A DNA stretch of 64,000 nucleotides from an uncultured Pirellula sp. (GTDB lineage: Bacteria > Planctomycetota > Planctomycetia > Pirellulales > Pirellulaceae), in the NCBI GenBank assembly GCA_903892355.1, contig CAITIE010000010.1, positions 1 through 64,000 of the forward strand. The letters are read 5' to 3'. Shown here one piece after another: positions 44,153 to 54,230 of this stretch (positions are counted from its first letter, which is position 1; every line of letters begins with the position of its first letter). A program made the position numbers and the translations under genes. The notes beneath the pieces were generated by a model. It did no database searches, had not been told where the DNA came from, and saw nothing but the letters and a program-made list of their open reading frames with translations.

Positions 44153-46792
44153 ATGAACAACGACCCGAACCCAGCCAGAAACCAAAATTCACTCGGTGTT
44201 ACGCGAGCTTTCTCGCTGGATACCACGCGTGATTCCCAAGCCGTCTCCGCTTCGGAGAACGCCGAGGAACTCGATTTTGATATTTCCGGCGAAGCCTCCG
44301 TCAAGAACACAGACACCAAAACCAAGAATCCTATCTTCGGTGAGTATGTTATCCTCGATCGGATAGGCGCCGGGGGTATGGGCCAAGTCTATCGCGCTCG
44401 GCATCGGACCATGGACCGCGAGGTGGCCGTCAAAATTCTTCCTAGGCGTTTATCGCAAGATCCCTTTGCCGTCGAGAGGTTCTATTCTGAGGTCCGGGCC
44501 CAAGCTCGTCTCATGCACCCCAATATCGTCACTGCCTTCGATGCGGGTTGCCATCACGCCGGGCGTCACCAAGTCCACTACCTGGTCATGGAGCTGATTC
44601 ATGGCGAGTCGTTAGCAAGCCGGATTGCAAGCCAGGGCCCCATGAATACCGCAGAGGTGCTAGCGATCTTGAAACAAGCATCGGCGGCACTCGAATATGC
44701 GCATTCGATGGGAATCGTACATCGGGATATCAAGCCCGGCAACATGATGCTGACACACGCTGGAGTACTTAAGATTCTGGACTTCGGACTCGCCGTTCTT
44801 CGAGATATGCAGAACACTACCGACAGCGGTACCAATCAGTTGATGGGAACTGTCGAGTTCATGTCTCCAGAACAAATCAATACTCCGGAACTTGTAGACC
44901 ACCGAAGCGATCTTTACTCGCTCGGTGCGACCATTTTTTACCTGCTAACCGGCCGGCCGATGTTCACGGGGGAAGCCGTTCAAACGGCGCTCGCCCAAGT
45001 CAACCGAAAACCTCCAGCGCTCTATGAAGTCCGCAGCGATATCGACTTGAGACTCGATTCAGTATTTCAGTCTCTGGTTGCAAAGGATGTCACCGACCGA
45101 TGCCAGTCTGCTCATGAGTTGCTCGACAAACTTTATTCTTTAAACCTTATCGAAAGAAGCTCTCCACCCGCCAGCTCGAAAAAAAGCAACGGTCTTCCCG
45201 GCATATCGCTGGAGCGCCCGACCAGTCTCGGACGAGGCACATCGACCTCGCTCCGTTCTTTCGCGCCCATCGGTATCGAACTTGGGATGCTGTACTCTCG
45301 GGTCAGCTACATCAACTCGGAGTTCAAGGTTGAGGAAATACCAATCGACGGCGAATCGCTAGAGCTTCGAAACATGCTTTACAGCGATCACGAGCGTGTT
45401 TCCATCGGTTACGCAGCCGTCGAGCAACGCGTCCAACATCCCGATCAAATCTTTTATGGTTTGCAGCGTTGGTATGGCCTTCCACTGCTGGAACGTCCCT
45501 TCGGAGGTCGACGAGTTCCGCCCGAAGTTCTGGTCGCCAGTGTCATCCGTCAACTGGCCGTATCCGCTCGGCGCAAGCAACCCAATGCGTCTCACGCCGT
45601 GGTTACGATTCCGGGTTGCTACGATCAGATGCACCGCATCAGTACCAAAGCCGCATGCGAAATCGCGGGTGTCGAAGTCCTGCAACTGCTCGACAAGCCC
45701 CTCGCCGCGGCGCTAGCTCATGTGGAGATCGAATCGAGGCTCGCTCAAGCTCGTGGAGATCAATCGTACCAGCGGAATATGCTCGTAGTGATGCTTGGCG
45801 GTTCCGCGTGCGAAGCCGCAGTCCTACGGGCCGATGCGCAGCGGACCCAAACGTTGGCGCTCGTCGGGGACTGGAAACGAGGCATGCTGCGTTGGCACGA
45901 TCGAGCCACGAAACGACTCGCGGGGTTGATCGAAAAGCAATACGGATTCAGCGCTCGCGACAATCTCAGCCTCGCTTCGCAACTCCAACGAACCATGGAA
46001 CGGGCTATCGAAAAACTTCAGCAGTCGCCGATCGTGCCGTTCGCTGTGGATTTGCCGAAGGGGCGATTTGAAAGCGCACTCCGACGCGATAGCATCCAAG
46101 AATGGGTGGAAGATCTGGCTGGAGATTGCACCATCTACGCAAACGAAGCGATCAAAAGGTCGGGTATCGATCCTCATGAAATCGATACCGTCCTGATGAT
46201 CGGCGATGTGCGCTGGCTCACCGACATCCAAGACCAACTCAAACGGCTTGTGAAACCGAATGCAAGCTTGGTTCCGATGGGCTCCGCAGACCTTGCTCGT
46301 GGAGCTGCGATCCAAGCACGACTGCTGATGCCCCCCATCGATCCGAAAGCACCTTCCGCGCATGGCGCCACCACCTACGACCTTGGAATCGTCATCCAAG
46401 AAGAAAGCGGACCAACGCCCCCGAAGATCCTGATCCCGAAAGATACACCGTTTGGGTACCAAGTCAGCAAAACCCTTCGATTCACCCGCGAAGGAAGACC
46501 GCAACCGATGTTGCAATTCATCGAGGGAACGCGACTGGGGGCATCGACCTGGAATCGCTTGTCCCAAGTCGACCTGCAGTCCTGCTTTGAAGGACGCACC
46601 ACCGCCGATCCTCTACAATTGCGCATCGAGGTCGATGAGAGCGGGGTCTGGACAGGAACCGTCACTTGGCTCGCTGGGAACAAACAATGGGTAGCCCCCC
46701 CACTCGGCGAGGCGGTCATGGACCCAGTCTCCAAGCGGCAATGGAAGGATTGGCTCGAATCCATCATGCTGTGCAACATGGAAATGTCCTAA
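44153..46792 (+). CDS. Serine/threonine protein kinase fused to a degenerate Hsp70-like domain
   Basis: The 879-residue soluble protein has a bacterial Hanks-type kinase domain at about 63-335: glycine loop IGAGGMGQVYRA, invariant Lys94 (VAVKIL), catalytic HRDIKPGN (Asp192), DFG at 210-212 and MSPEQ. From about residue 370 the sequence follows the Hsp70/actin-fold ATPase: PIGIELGMLYSRVSY in place of the phosphate-1 loop GIDLGTTxS, VVTIPGCYDQMHRISTKAAC followed by IAGVEVLQLLDKPLAAALAH matching the DnaK connect region, VVMLGGSACEAAVL in place of DLGGGT, and LMIGDVRWLTDIQDQLKRL for the adenosine loop. The key Asp/Thr residues are lost, so the Hsp70 part is probably not an ATPase. The last 150 residues resemble a beta-rich substrate domain. 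No membrane helix is seen. Confidence 0.9.
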   Translation: MNNDPNPARNQNSLGVTRAFSLDTTRDSQAVSASENAEELDFDISGEASVKNTDTKTKNPIFGEYVILDRIGAGGMGQVYRARHRTMDREVAVKILPRRLSQDPFAVERFYSEVRAQARLMHPNIVTAFDAGCHHAGRHQVHYLVMELIHGESLASRIASQGPMNTAEVLAILKQASAALEYAHSMGIVHRDIKPGNMMLTHAGVLKILDFGLAVLRDMQNTTDSGTNQLMGTVEFMSPEQINTPELVDHRSDLYSLGATIFYLLTGRPMFTGEAVQTALAQVNRKPPALYEVRSDIDLRLDSVFQSLVAKDVTDRCQSAHELLDKLYSLNLIERSSPPASSKKSNGLPGISLERPTSLGRGTSTSLRSFAPIGIELGMLYSRVSYINSEFKVEEIPIDGESLELRNMLYSDHERVSIGYAAVEQRVQHPDQIFYGLQRWYGLPLLERPFGGRRVPPEVLVASVIRQLAVSARRKQPNASHAVVTIPGCYDQMHRISTKAACEIAGVEVLQLLDKPLAAALAHVEIESRLAQARGDQSYQRNMLVVMLGGSACEAAVLRADAQRTQTLALVGDWKRGMLRWHDRATKRLAGLIEKQYGFSARDNLSLASQLQRTMERAIEKLQQSPIVPFAVDLPKGRFESALRRDSIQEWVEDLAGDCTIYANEAIKRSGIDPHEIDTVLMIGDVRWLTDIQDQLKRLVKPNASLVPMGSADLARGAAIQARLLMPPIDPKAPSAHGATTYDLGIVIQEESGPTPPKILIPKDTPFGYQVSKTLRFTREGRPQPMLQFIEGTRLGASTWNRLSQVDLQSCFEGRTTADPLQLRIEVDESGVWTGTVTWLAGNKQWVAPPLGEAVMDPVSKRQWKDWLESIMLCNMEMS

Positions 46793-46953
46793 ACGACGGT
46801 TTCTGAACGCCGATTCTAATGCGTGGCTCCGTACAATCCAGGCATGCATTCCCGGGCGCGACCCTGTGAACGAGGCATGCGATTGGTTATGATCTGGCGG
46901 CGTGTTTTTCCCGTTATGATAGTTGCGAAGATAGTTTCTAAGGTTGCGATGCG

Positions 46954-48246
46954 ATGACTGAAACGATTGATATTCGATATGGCAAAGGGGAACTGCACGT
47001 ACGATTGCCTCGTGGTTGCGAACCGACGGTGATCCGAAAGCCTGCCATGCCACTCCTCGATCAACCCGCAACGTCCATCGTCGATGCGCTGCGGAATCCG
47101 GTCGGCAGCGCTCCATTGTCACAGCTCGCGAAATCCGCGAAACGGGTTTGCATTGTTATCTGCGATATCACACGCCCCGTACCCAACGGCCCTATCCTTC
47201 GCGGTTTGGTCGAAGAAATGAATGGGGCGGGAGTTCGCAATGATCAAATTACCATCCTTCTGGCAACCGGATTGCATCGGCCCAACCTCGGGCATGAAAT
47301 GTTGGAAGTGATCGGCGATAAATGGGTTTTCGATAATATCCGCGTTGAAAACCATTACGCCCGCGATACCGCGTGGATGGTCGACCTGGGACATACGCCA
47401 ACCGACGGTATCCCGATCGTCCTCAACCGACACCTCGTCGATGCGGACCTCAGGATCGTGGTGGGGCTGGTGGAACCTCACTTCATGGCAGGCTATTCGG
47501 GAGGACGTAAAGTCGTCGCGCCAGGGGTTGCGGGTGAAGAAACGATTAGGACATTCCATAACTTTCGGTTCATGTCCAATCCTCTCGCCTGCAATACTAA
47601 CCTCGTCGACAACCCGCTGCACCGCGGTCAGCTAGAGATCTTGAAGGTCCTCGGACCCACCTATGCGGTCAATACGATCATCGACGAGGAGCGGCGGATG
47701 AGCTTTGTCAATTTCGGCGATTGCGTCGCCAGCCACCTCGAAAGCGTCGACTTCGTTCGGCAGTACGCCGAAGTTCCCTTGGATCGCAAATTTTCGACCT
47801 TGGTCACCAGCGCCGCGGGCTACCCGCTCGACAAAACGTACTACCAAACCGTCAAAGGGATGGTCGCCCCGCTCCAAGTTTTGGCCGAGGGAGGCAACAT
47901 GATCATCGCCAGCCGCTGCGAAGAAGGGCTCGGGTCCCCGGAATATCGGGAATCCCAAGCACACCTCAAGCAGCTCGGCGACCAAGGCTTCACCGACCGG
48001 ATTCGCAAAATGCCGCTGGCCGACATCGATGGCTGGCAGACGCATATGCTCTTAAGGCCACTTTCCATTGGAAAAGTAAGCCTTTTCAGCGAGGGGATCC
48101 AAGGTCGAGATCGGGAATTAACCTGCGTTGAAATGATCGAGTCGATCGAATCAGCGATCCAGGAAAGCGTTGAAAAATCAGGGGATCGCTCGGTGGCCGT
48201 CATTCCGGAAGGGCCATACGTGATCCCCGTCTACCGACCAGCCTAA
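46954..48246 (+). CDS. larA: LarA-type nickel-pincer racemase
   Basis: The 430-residue enzyme belongs to the lactate racemase family, which uses the nickel-pincer nucleotide to move a hydride on 2-hydroxyacids. The catalytic and cofactor residues known from Lactobacillus LarA have counterparts: His108 in ATGLHRPN, His176 in LVEPHFMAGYSGG and Lys186 (GRKVVAPG). DITRPVPN near 71-78 is also typical. Substrate may be lactate, malate or another hydroxyacid. LarB, LarC and LarE, which make the cofactor, are not in this window. It precedes a permease and a D-lactate-dehydrogenase-like gene on the same strand. Confidence 0.88.
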   Translation: MTETIDIRYGKGELHVRLPRGCEPTVIRKPAMPLLDQPATSIVDALRNPVGSAPLSQLAKSAKRVCIVICDITRPVPNGPILRGLVEEMNGAGVRNDQITILLATGLHRPNLGHEMLEVIGDKWVFDNIRVENHYARDTAWMVDLGHTPTDGIPIVLNRHLVDADLRIVVGLVEPHFMAGYSGGRKVVAPGVAGEETIRTFHNFRFMSNPLACNTNLVDNPLHRGQLEILKVLGPTYAVNTIIDEERRMSFVNFGDCVASHLESVDFVRQYAEVPLDRKFSTLVTSAAGYPLDKTYYQTVKGMVAPLQVLAEGGNMIIASRCEEGLGSPEYRESQAHLKQLGDQGFTDRIRKMPLADIDGWQTHMLLRPLSIGKVSLFSEGIQGRDRELTCVEMIESIESAIQESVEKSGDRSVAVIPEGPYVIPVYRPA

Positions 48247-48383
48247 TCCTCTGGCAATCCTGACGCACCGGTCCAATCCTCAGGTGCCATCTCGGAAGAT
48301 TTGAATTAGAATCCGTTCTCCTCCCGCTCGAGCACAACACCTTCCTTTTCCGACAATCCGTCCAACTGCTACCTGGAGCGACT

Positions 48384-49883
48384 ATGTCCCAGAATCAATT
48401 GTTTCGCACCAAATCCTTGGATGCAATGGTATCCCAATCCGAGGGAGGCCACGGGCTCAAGCGAGCTCTCGGGCCGATCTCTCTGACGGCATTAGGAGTG
48501 GGAGCGATCATCGGTACCGGGATCTTCGTCTTGGTCGGCAAGGCAGCTGCCAATCAAGCTGGACCGGCCATTATGCTATCGTTCGTCGTCGCCGGCCTGG
48601 CATGCTTGATCGCAGCCTTGTGCTACGCCGAGTTCGCATCGTTAGCACCGGTTGCTGGTTCCGCCTACAACTACGCCTACGCCACACTCGGCGAATTGAT
48701 GGCATGGATCATCGGCTGGGACTTGATCCTGGAATACGCCGTCGCATCATCCACCGTCGCGCATGGTTGGTCGAAGTACTTTCAGAAACTCCTAGGCCAG
48801 TTGCAGATCGACTGGTTTAAACCCGGAGGCTTTCTTTCGCAATTCTCGGACGCGCCCTTTGACTTCACCCCCGAAAAGGGCTTCTTTGCTACCAATTTCT
48901 TCTTCGATTTACCCGCAGTCGTCATCACCATGATCGTCACAGCGATTTTGGTCCGCGGTGTTTCCGAAAGCGCGTTCACCAACGCCATTATGGTTGCAGT
49001 GAAGGTCAGCGTGGTTTTATTCGTGATCTTCGCGGGGATCAAATACGTCGTACCTGCCAATTGGACAAACGACTTTGCACCCTATGGCTACGGTGGACTG
49101 ACGCTGTTCGGTACCCCGATCTTGGGTGGGAGTGACAAAGGGATGATGGCCGGTGCCGCAGGAGTTATTTTTGCCTACCTAGGATTCGATGCGGTCTCCA
49201 CCCAAGCCGAAGAGGCGAAGAACCCGCAGCGAGATTTGCCGATCGGTATCATCGGCTCTCTGGTCATCTGCACGCTACTCTACATCGCGGTTGCTGCGGT
49301 GTTGACCGGTATGGTGCCTTACAAAGAAATCGACGTGAATGCTCCAATCGCTAGCGCGTTCGAAAAGGTTGGTTTCGCATCGGCTCAGTTCATCGTGACC
49401 GTCGGCGCCATCGCGGGCATCACCTCGGTCCTTCTGGTGATGATGATGGGCCAGCCTCGGATCTTCTTGGCGATGGCTCGGGATGGGCTCCTCCCCTACA
49501 ACTTCTTTTCGAGCATCCATCCAACGTGGAAGACGCCATGGAAGTCCACCGTTCTGACCGGCTTTATCGTAGCCGCCGGAGCGAGCCTTCTACCGCTCAA
49601 CATCCTTGCGGACCTGACGAGCATCGGGACTCTCTTCGCATTCGCCCTCGTATGCGCATCGGTCTTGATCCTCCGCGTGGTCGATCCAGGACGAAATCGA
49701 CCCTTCAAGTGTCCAGGGGCCCCTGCTGTCCCAGCACTTGGAGTACTCCTGTGCGTAGCTCTAATGCTGTCACTACCATCGGAAAACTGGATGAGACTGA
49801 TCATTTGGCTGGGTATTGGGTTGGCGATCTACTTCGTGTACGGATACCATCACAGCAAGATCGGTCATGATACGACGAACTAG
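48384..49883 (+). CDS. APC-superfamily amino-acid permease
   Basis: The 499-residue inner-membrane carrier has about 12-14 helices. The first contains LTALGVGAIIGTGIFVLVG, the conserved substrate-binding glycine-rich kink of APC carriers, and GLACLIAALCYAEFASLAPV with the typical LCYAE motif in helix 3 region; FAYLGFDAVSTQAEEAKNPQ marks helix 6-7 and its loop. The pattern is closest to cationic amino-acid transporters (CAT). GGAG six bases before ATG 48384 supports the start. It is 137 bp after larA and 70 bp before the FAD/Fe-S gene. Confidence 0.93.
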   Translation: MSQNQLFRTKSLDAMVSQSEGGHGLKRALGPISLTALGVGAIIGTGIFVLVGKAAANQAGPAIMLSFVVAGLACLIAALCYAEFASLAPVAGSAYNYAYATLGELMAWIIGWDLILEYAVASSTVAHGWSKYFQKLLGQLQIDWFKPGGFLSQFSDAPFDFTPEKGFFATNFFFDLPAVVITMIVTAILVRGVSESAFTNAIMVAVKVSVVLFVIFAGIKYVVPANWTNDFAPYGYGGLTLFGTPILGGSDKGMMAGAAGVIFAYLGFDAVSTQAEEAKNPQRDLPIGIIGSLVICTLLYIAVAAVLTGMVPYKEIDVNAPIASAFEKVGFASAQFIVTVGAIAGITSVLLVMMMGQPRIFLAMARDGLLPYNFFSSIHPTWKTPWKSTVLTGFIVAAGASLLPLNILADLTSIGTLFAFALVCASVLILRVVDPGRNRPFKCPGAPAVPALGVLLCVALMLSLPSENWMRLIIWLGIGLAIYFVYGYHHSKIGHDTTN

Positions 49884-49953
49884 TCGACCGAGTAGCAGCA
49901 GACCAGGCGACGATTCGATGCCTCGTCCGCGTTGAGCTTCAATAGGGAGTTTC

Positions 49954-52900
49954 ATGGACGCTGAGCAAGCTCGAGTGCAGGCGGATCTCCGGGGGATCCT
50001 CGACGGTGAAGTCCATTGCAATCCCCTGTACACACAGCTTTACGCCAGTGACGCTAGTCTCTACGAAATCCAACCTTTGGCGGTCGTACGCCCTAGGCAC
50101 TCTGGTGATGTCTCGCAATGCTTGCGTTATGCTACTGAAAATTCTCTACCTGTCTTCCCTCGCGGCGGTGGCACAGGACTCGCCGGACAATCTTTGGGAC
50201 CCGGCATCGTGCTCGATTTCTCCCGATTCATGCGGCGGTTGATCGCGATCGATCCAGACAACATGACGGTTCGGGTCCAGCCTGGGATCACCCTCGCCGA
50301 CCTCAACCGAACGCTCCATCGCGATCGCTTTATCTTAGGGATCGACCCGCCTACCCGAGCGGTAACCACTGTAGGTAGCTTACTAGCGATCGATGCGCTC
50401 GGCAGCCATTACCTTAAATACGGAACTGCCGGCGAGACACTTCAATCCGCCCAAGGAGTCCTAGCCGATGGCGAGATCGTTCGATTTGGAAAAACACGCT
50501 GGTTAGAACCGGATACCGGAAGTCCCAAACTCGATTACATCGCGTCCGAATTAGGTCAATTGCTCAACGCCAGCCGCGGCTTGATCAAATCCCCACCATG
50601 GCGAGGCGTGGCGCGTGGATGCGGCTATCGTCTAGAAGCCATCTGCGAACATGACACCGTCGATTTAGCGCGCCTCCAAGCTGGAGCTGAGGGAACACTT
50701 GCGGTGTTGACCGAAGCCACCTTGCGGATCGAGCCGATGCCGATCGCGCGCGGCGTCGTCTTGCTATTCTTCGAACGGCTTGAACTCGCAGCCCGAGCTG
50801 CCATCGATGCGAGGCGCGACCAAGTCGCGGCGTGCGATTTGATGGATCGTCGATTGATCGAAATCGCAAGGGAACTCGATCCTCGCTACGAAGCCATGCT
50901 TCCTCGCGGAGCCGAAGCCCTCCTGCTGATCGAGCAACAAGGGGCGGATGCGGGAGAAGTCCGACAACGCTTGACGTCACTGGTTCAGCGAATCGTCCGG
51001 CGAGCGCCCTCCACCCAGCAGTCTCGTATCATTGTCGACGATAACGAACGGGACTTTATCTGGAAGCTGAGCCGGCGCGTTGTTCCCCGATTGGTTCGAT
51101 TGGCGGGCACCCAACGCCCTCTTCCTTTTATCGACGACATTACCATCCCCCCAGATCGCATGCCCGAGTTCCTCGTCGAAATGCAAAACTTGCTCAAGGC
51201 GGAGCGGGTGACCGCCACACTCTTTGCGCACGCAGCCCAAGGCCACTTGCAGATTCGCCCCTTTCTAGACCCGAAATCTCCCGAGGATATCGGCAAACTG
51301 CAACGCATCGCTGACAAGCTCTTCGAAAAGACGATTGAATTCCGAGGTGTCATCTCGGGTGAACACGCAGTCGGCTTGAGCCGCAGCAGTTACCTTCGAC
51401 AGCAACTCGGCGAGCTCTATCCCATTTGCCGTCGTGTGAAAGAATTGTTCGATGCGAAAGGGATCCTCAATCCCGGAAAACTGATTACCGATGCTCCTCC
51501 AAAGCCAACCGATAACCTCCGTCCCCTGTCGACCTTGACCATCTCTCAAGGGATACGGGTCCTGGATCGAAAGAGGCTCGATAAGAAAGGCACCGACAAG
51601 CGATCGAAGAAATCGAAATCGCAAGTTGAATCGACCGCATCGACTTCTTTAAGCGGCAGCACTGTTGCCAACGATTCAGTTGCCGACGAGACAGTCGCCA
51701 CCAAATCCATCGACGTCGAAACTTCTCTCAAACCCAATTCGACGTTCCTACCTATCCTCGAATGGAGTGAATCGCAAACACTTGATGCTACGGCAAACTC
51801 CTGCAATGGTTGTGGACGATGCCGCTCCACAGCACCGAATGAGCGCATGTGTCCGATGTTCCGCTCCTCACGCGCCGAAGAAGCATCGCCGAGGGCGAAA
51901 GCCAATCTGCTTCGAGGCCTCCTTTCAGGTCGGATCGCGGTTCGCCATGCGGAAAGCGATGAGATGCGAAAAATCGCAGATCTATGCTTCCATTGCCATC
52001 AGTGTCGGGTCGAATGCCCAGCCTCAGTCGATATCCCTCGCATGATGGTCGAACTCAAGGCTCAGCATACTGCGACCCATGGGCTTTCTCCAACCGATCG
52101 CTTGCTATCTAGAATGGATCTTTTAACGAGCCTTGCAAGCCGTTTCCCGAGACTTGCCAATTGGTCGATGGAAAGTCGTACTATGCGATGGCTTCTTGAG
52201 AAAACCACGGGAATTGCATTCAGCCGCCGATTGCCGCAAATCGCACGACAGTCGTTCATGAGATGGGCCTCGAAGAATCGATTGACCCGTCCGAATCGAG
52301 GTGCTGGTCGCAAGGTCCTCTATGTGGTCGACCAATACGCCAATTGGAACAATCCCCTCGTCGCCATGGCCTTGGTCCAAGTCATGCAGCATCAGAAGGT
52401 TGAGGTCTACGTTCCGACGTGGCAGAGCGTCACATGGATGACCAAGATCGCGATGGGGGATATCGACCGAGTTCGCAAATTGATCGTTCCTCAGATTCGA
52501 CAATTGGCTGACGCGGTTCGGCAAGGCTACACCATCGTAACAACGGAACCCACCGCAGCCTTATGCCTGCAGCATGAATACCCACAACTGATCGGTGGCG
52601 AGGATGTCAAACTCGTTGCGGCAAATACGGTTGAAGCTGGACAGTATTTGTGGGAAATGCACACCCGCAACGAACTTGAACTCGATTTCAAACCGTTGAA
52701 CATGTCGGTGATCTACCATACCCCATGCCATCTTCGTGCCATGAACCCAGAGTATTCCGGCATGCAACTGCTGAGCCTGATTCCGGGCCTTACCGTCCAT
52801 AACGCCGATGCGGGATGCTCAGGAATGGCAGGAACCTATGGATTGAAACGTGAAGCCTACCGAACCTCGCTCCGCGTTGGCTGGGGACTCATCAGCGCCA

Positions 52901-53079
52901 TGCAGCAGACCACATCGCAAATCGGCAGCACCGAATGCACATCGTGCAAGCTGCAAATGGAACAAGGGGTCGATAAACCAACGATTCATCCACTCGCATT
53001 GCTCGCTTATGCCTACGGTCGACTCCCCGAGATACGGATATGGATCCAGAGTCGGAACGAAGGTCTTACCGTAAGATAG
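49954..53079 (+). CDS. FAD-linked and Fe-S oxidoreductase, D-lactate dehydrogenase-like
   Basis: The 1041-residue protein fuses a GlcD-like flavoprotein to a GlcF-like electron-transfer part. FAD_binding_4 is at about 40-240 (FPRGGGTGLAGQSLGPGI, residues 69-86), the FAD-oxidase C-terminal domain ends with GEHAVGLSRSSYL and AKGILNPGKL (about 465-510). A Lys/Ser/Thr-rich linker leads to two [4Fe-4S] motifs, CNGCGRC-x8-CP near 617 and CFHCHQCRVECP near 677, and to two CCG-type segments (HTPCHLRAMN near 922; ECTSCKLQME near 993). It probably oxidises D-lactate or another 2-hydroxyacid and passes electrons to the quinone pool. AGGGAG lies four bases before the ATG. Neighbouring LarA would supply the D-isomer. 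Confidence 0.92.
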   Translation: MDAEQARVQADLRGILDGEVHCNPLYTQLYASDASLYEIQPLAVVRPRHSGDVSQCLRYATENSLPVFPRGGGTGLAGQSLGPGIVLDFSRFMRRLIAIDPDNMTVRVQPGITLADLNRTLHRDRFILGIDPPTRAVTTVGSLLAIDALGSHYLKYGTAGETLQSAQGVLADGEIVRFGKTRWLEPDTGSPKLDYIASELGQLLNASRGLIKSPPWRGVARGCGYRLEAICEHDTVDLARLQAGAEGTLAVLTEATLRIEPMPIARGVVLLFFERLELAARAAIDARRDQVAACDLMDRRLIEIARELDPRYEAMLPRGAEALLLIEQQGADAGEVRQRLTSLVQRIVRRAPSTQQSRIIVDDNERDFIWKLSRRVVPRLVRLAGTQRPLPFIDDITIPPDRMPEFLVEMQNLLKAERVTATLFAHAAQGHLQIRPFLDPKSPEDIGKLQRIADKLFEKTIEFRGVISGEHAVGLSRSSYLRQQLGELYPICRRVKELFDAKGILNPGKLITDAPPKPTDNLRPLSTLTISQGIRVLDRKRLDKKGTDKRSKKSKSQVESTASTSLSGSTVANDSVADETVATKSIDVETSLKPNSTFLPILEWSESQTLDATANSCNGCGRCRSTAPNERMCPMFRSSRAEEASPRAKANLLRGLLSGRIAVRHAESDEMRKIADLCFHCHQCRVECPASVDIPRMMVELKAQHTATHGLSPTDRLLSRMDLLTSLASRFPRLANWSMESRTMRWLLEKTTGIAFSRRLPQIARQSFMRWASKNRLTRPNRGAGRKVLYVVDQYANWNNPLVAMALVQVMQHQKVEVYVPTWQSVTWMTKIAMGDIDRVRKLIVPQIRQLADAVRQGYTIVTTEPTAALCLQHEYPQLIGGEDVKLVAANTVEAGQYLWEMHTRNELELDFKPLNMSVIYHTPCHLRAMNPEYSGMQLLSLIPGLTVHNADAGCSGMAGTYGLKREAYRTSLRVGWGLISAMQQTTSQIGSTECTSCKLQMEQGVDKPTIHPLALLAYAYGRLPEIRIWIQSRNEGLTVR

Positions 53080-53165
53080 ATTCGATGGTTTCGACAGGCC
53101 CGCGTAGAACTGCAGTCGCGTGTGAGCAGTGGAGCCACAATGTGCTGGAGCGAAAGAGAAACAGA

Positions 53166-54227
53166 TTACGCTCGCGACATTCCAGTCACATCGGTGACCC
53201 AAGCCTCAACAAGTGCCGCGGGACTAACATTGCGATCGACTTGCTCTCGGGCTTGCTGAGTCCGTTGGATCAGAGAACTTAGGATCTCAGGGGCCAGTTG
53301 TTGTAGATTTCCTGGAGCGTCGCTTTCGGTAGATGGTTGACGGATGGCCGCATCCAGTGATGAGGTAACACCGAGCCTTTGGCGCATCGATTCACGATAG
53401 AGATCGATCGCGATATCCAATACCCATTTCAATTGATCGCGTCGGGCTTGTCCTTCGGAAGCAACCGAATCCAAATGGGCGCTAATACTCTTGCTCAGGC
53501 GAGGGAAATCGATCGGCCTCGAATCGAGCGACTCGATTAGCAGCGTCCGGAATTCGCTCATCGACTCGTCTCGCCCCTGTGCCGCCAATTGCAGCGAGCC
53601 GTGCGATTGCTGAGCCAAACGCAACGCGTCTGCGGGATTGTCAGCCAGACCATGTCGCTGAATAAGAATCGCCAACTCGTCCTCGGCGAGCGGTGCAAAT
53701 CGTACGATTTGAGAGCGAGATCGGATCGTGCGCAGTTGCCGTTGCTCGGAGGTACCGATCAAAAAGATCAACGCGCCCGGGGGTGGCTCCTCCAAGGTCT
53801 TCAGGAGGCTGTTGGCTCCTTCGACGGCCAGCGTATCCACATCGTCGACGATGGCGATTTTCCGCCTGCCGGAATAGGGTCGCATTCGGATTTCATAGCA
53901 CAACCCTTCGCGCATTCGGGACTCATCGCTGCCTACCAATTGCTCCATCGATAGATTCGACTTGTCTTTTTCTCTCTTGATCTCGATCAGATCCGGATGG
54001 GTCCCGGCCTCGATTTGAACGCAGGCTTCACACGTACCGCACGTTGCAAACTCGGTAGGTTGGTACTTCGTGCACAGCAACGACTTCGCCACTAGCCTCG
54101 CAAACGTCCGCTTCCCGATTCCGCTCGGACCAACCATCAGGAACGTGCTGGCCAGTCGTTCTTGATGAACCGCATTGGCAAACCATCCTCGCTGACGATG
54201 ATGTCCGACGAATGTGCGCCAGTCCAT
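53166..54227 (-). CDS. holB: DNA polymerase III delta-prime subunit-like clamp-loader ATPase
   Basis: The 353-residue AAA+ protein has Walker A VGPSGIGKRTFA (about 32-43), a zinc module with Cys52, Cys63, Cys66 and Cys69 (ATCGTCEAC) and SLLKTLEEPPPGALIFLIG, the SRC-equivalent sensor region RTIRSRSQIVRF. It loads the sliding clamp at the replication fork together with DnaX and HolA. Unlike E. coli delta-prime it keeps an intact Walker A. It is the last gene of the run from the Tat oxidoreductase downward; only three bases separate it from the small membrane protein gene. Confidence 0.9.
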   Translation of the reverse strand: MDWRTFVGHHRQRGWFANAVHQERLASTFLMVGPSGIGKRTFARLVAKSLLCTKYQPTEFATCGTCEACVQIEAGTHPDLIEIKREKDKSNLSMEQLVGSDESRMREGLCYEIRMRPYSGRRKIAIVDDVDTLAVEGANSLLKTLEEPPPGALIFLIGTSEQRQLRTIRSRSQIVRFAPLAEDELAILIQRHGLADNPADALRLAQQSHGSLQLAAQGRDESMSEFRTLLIESLDSRPIDFPRLSKSISAHLDSVASEGQARRDQLKWVLDIAIDLYRESMRQRLGVTSSLDAAIRQPSTESDAPGNLQQLAPEILSSLIQRTQQAREQVDRNVSPAALVEAWVTDVTGMSRA

Positions 54228-54230
54228 CGC

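Noticed and set aside
45824-46567. 247-codon - strand frame
   Set aside because: Antisense to the Hsp70-like part of the kinase, whose frame is supported by motifs.
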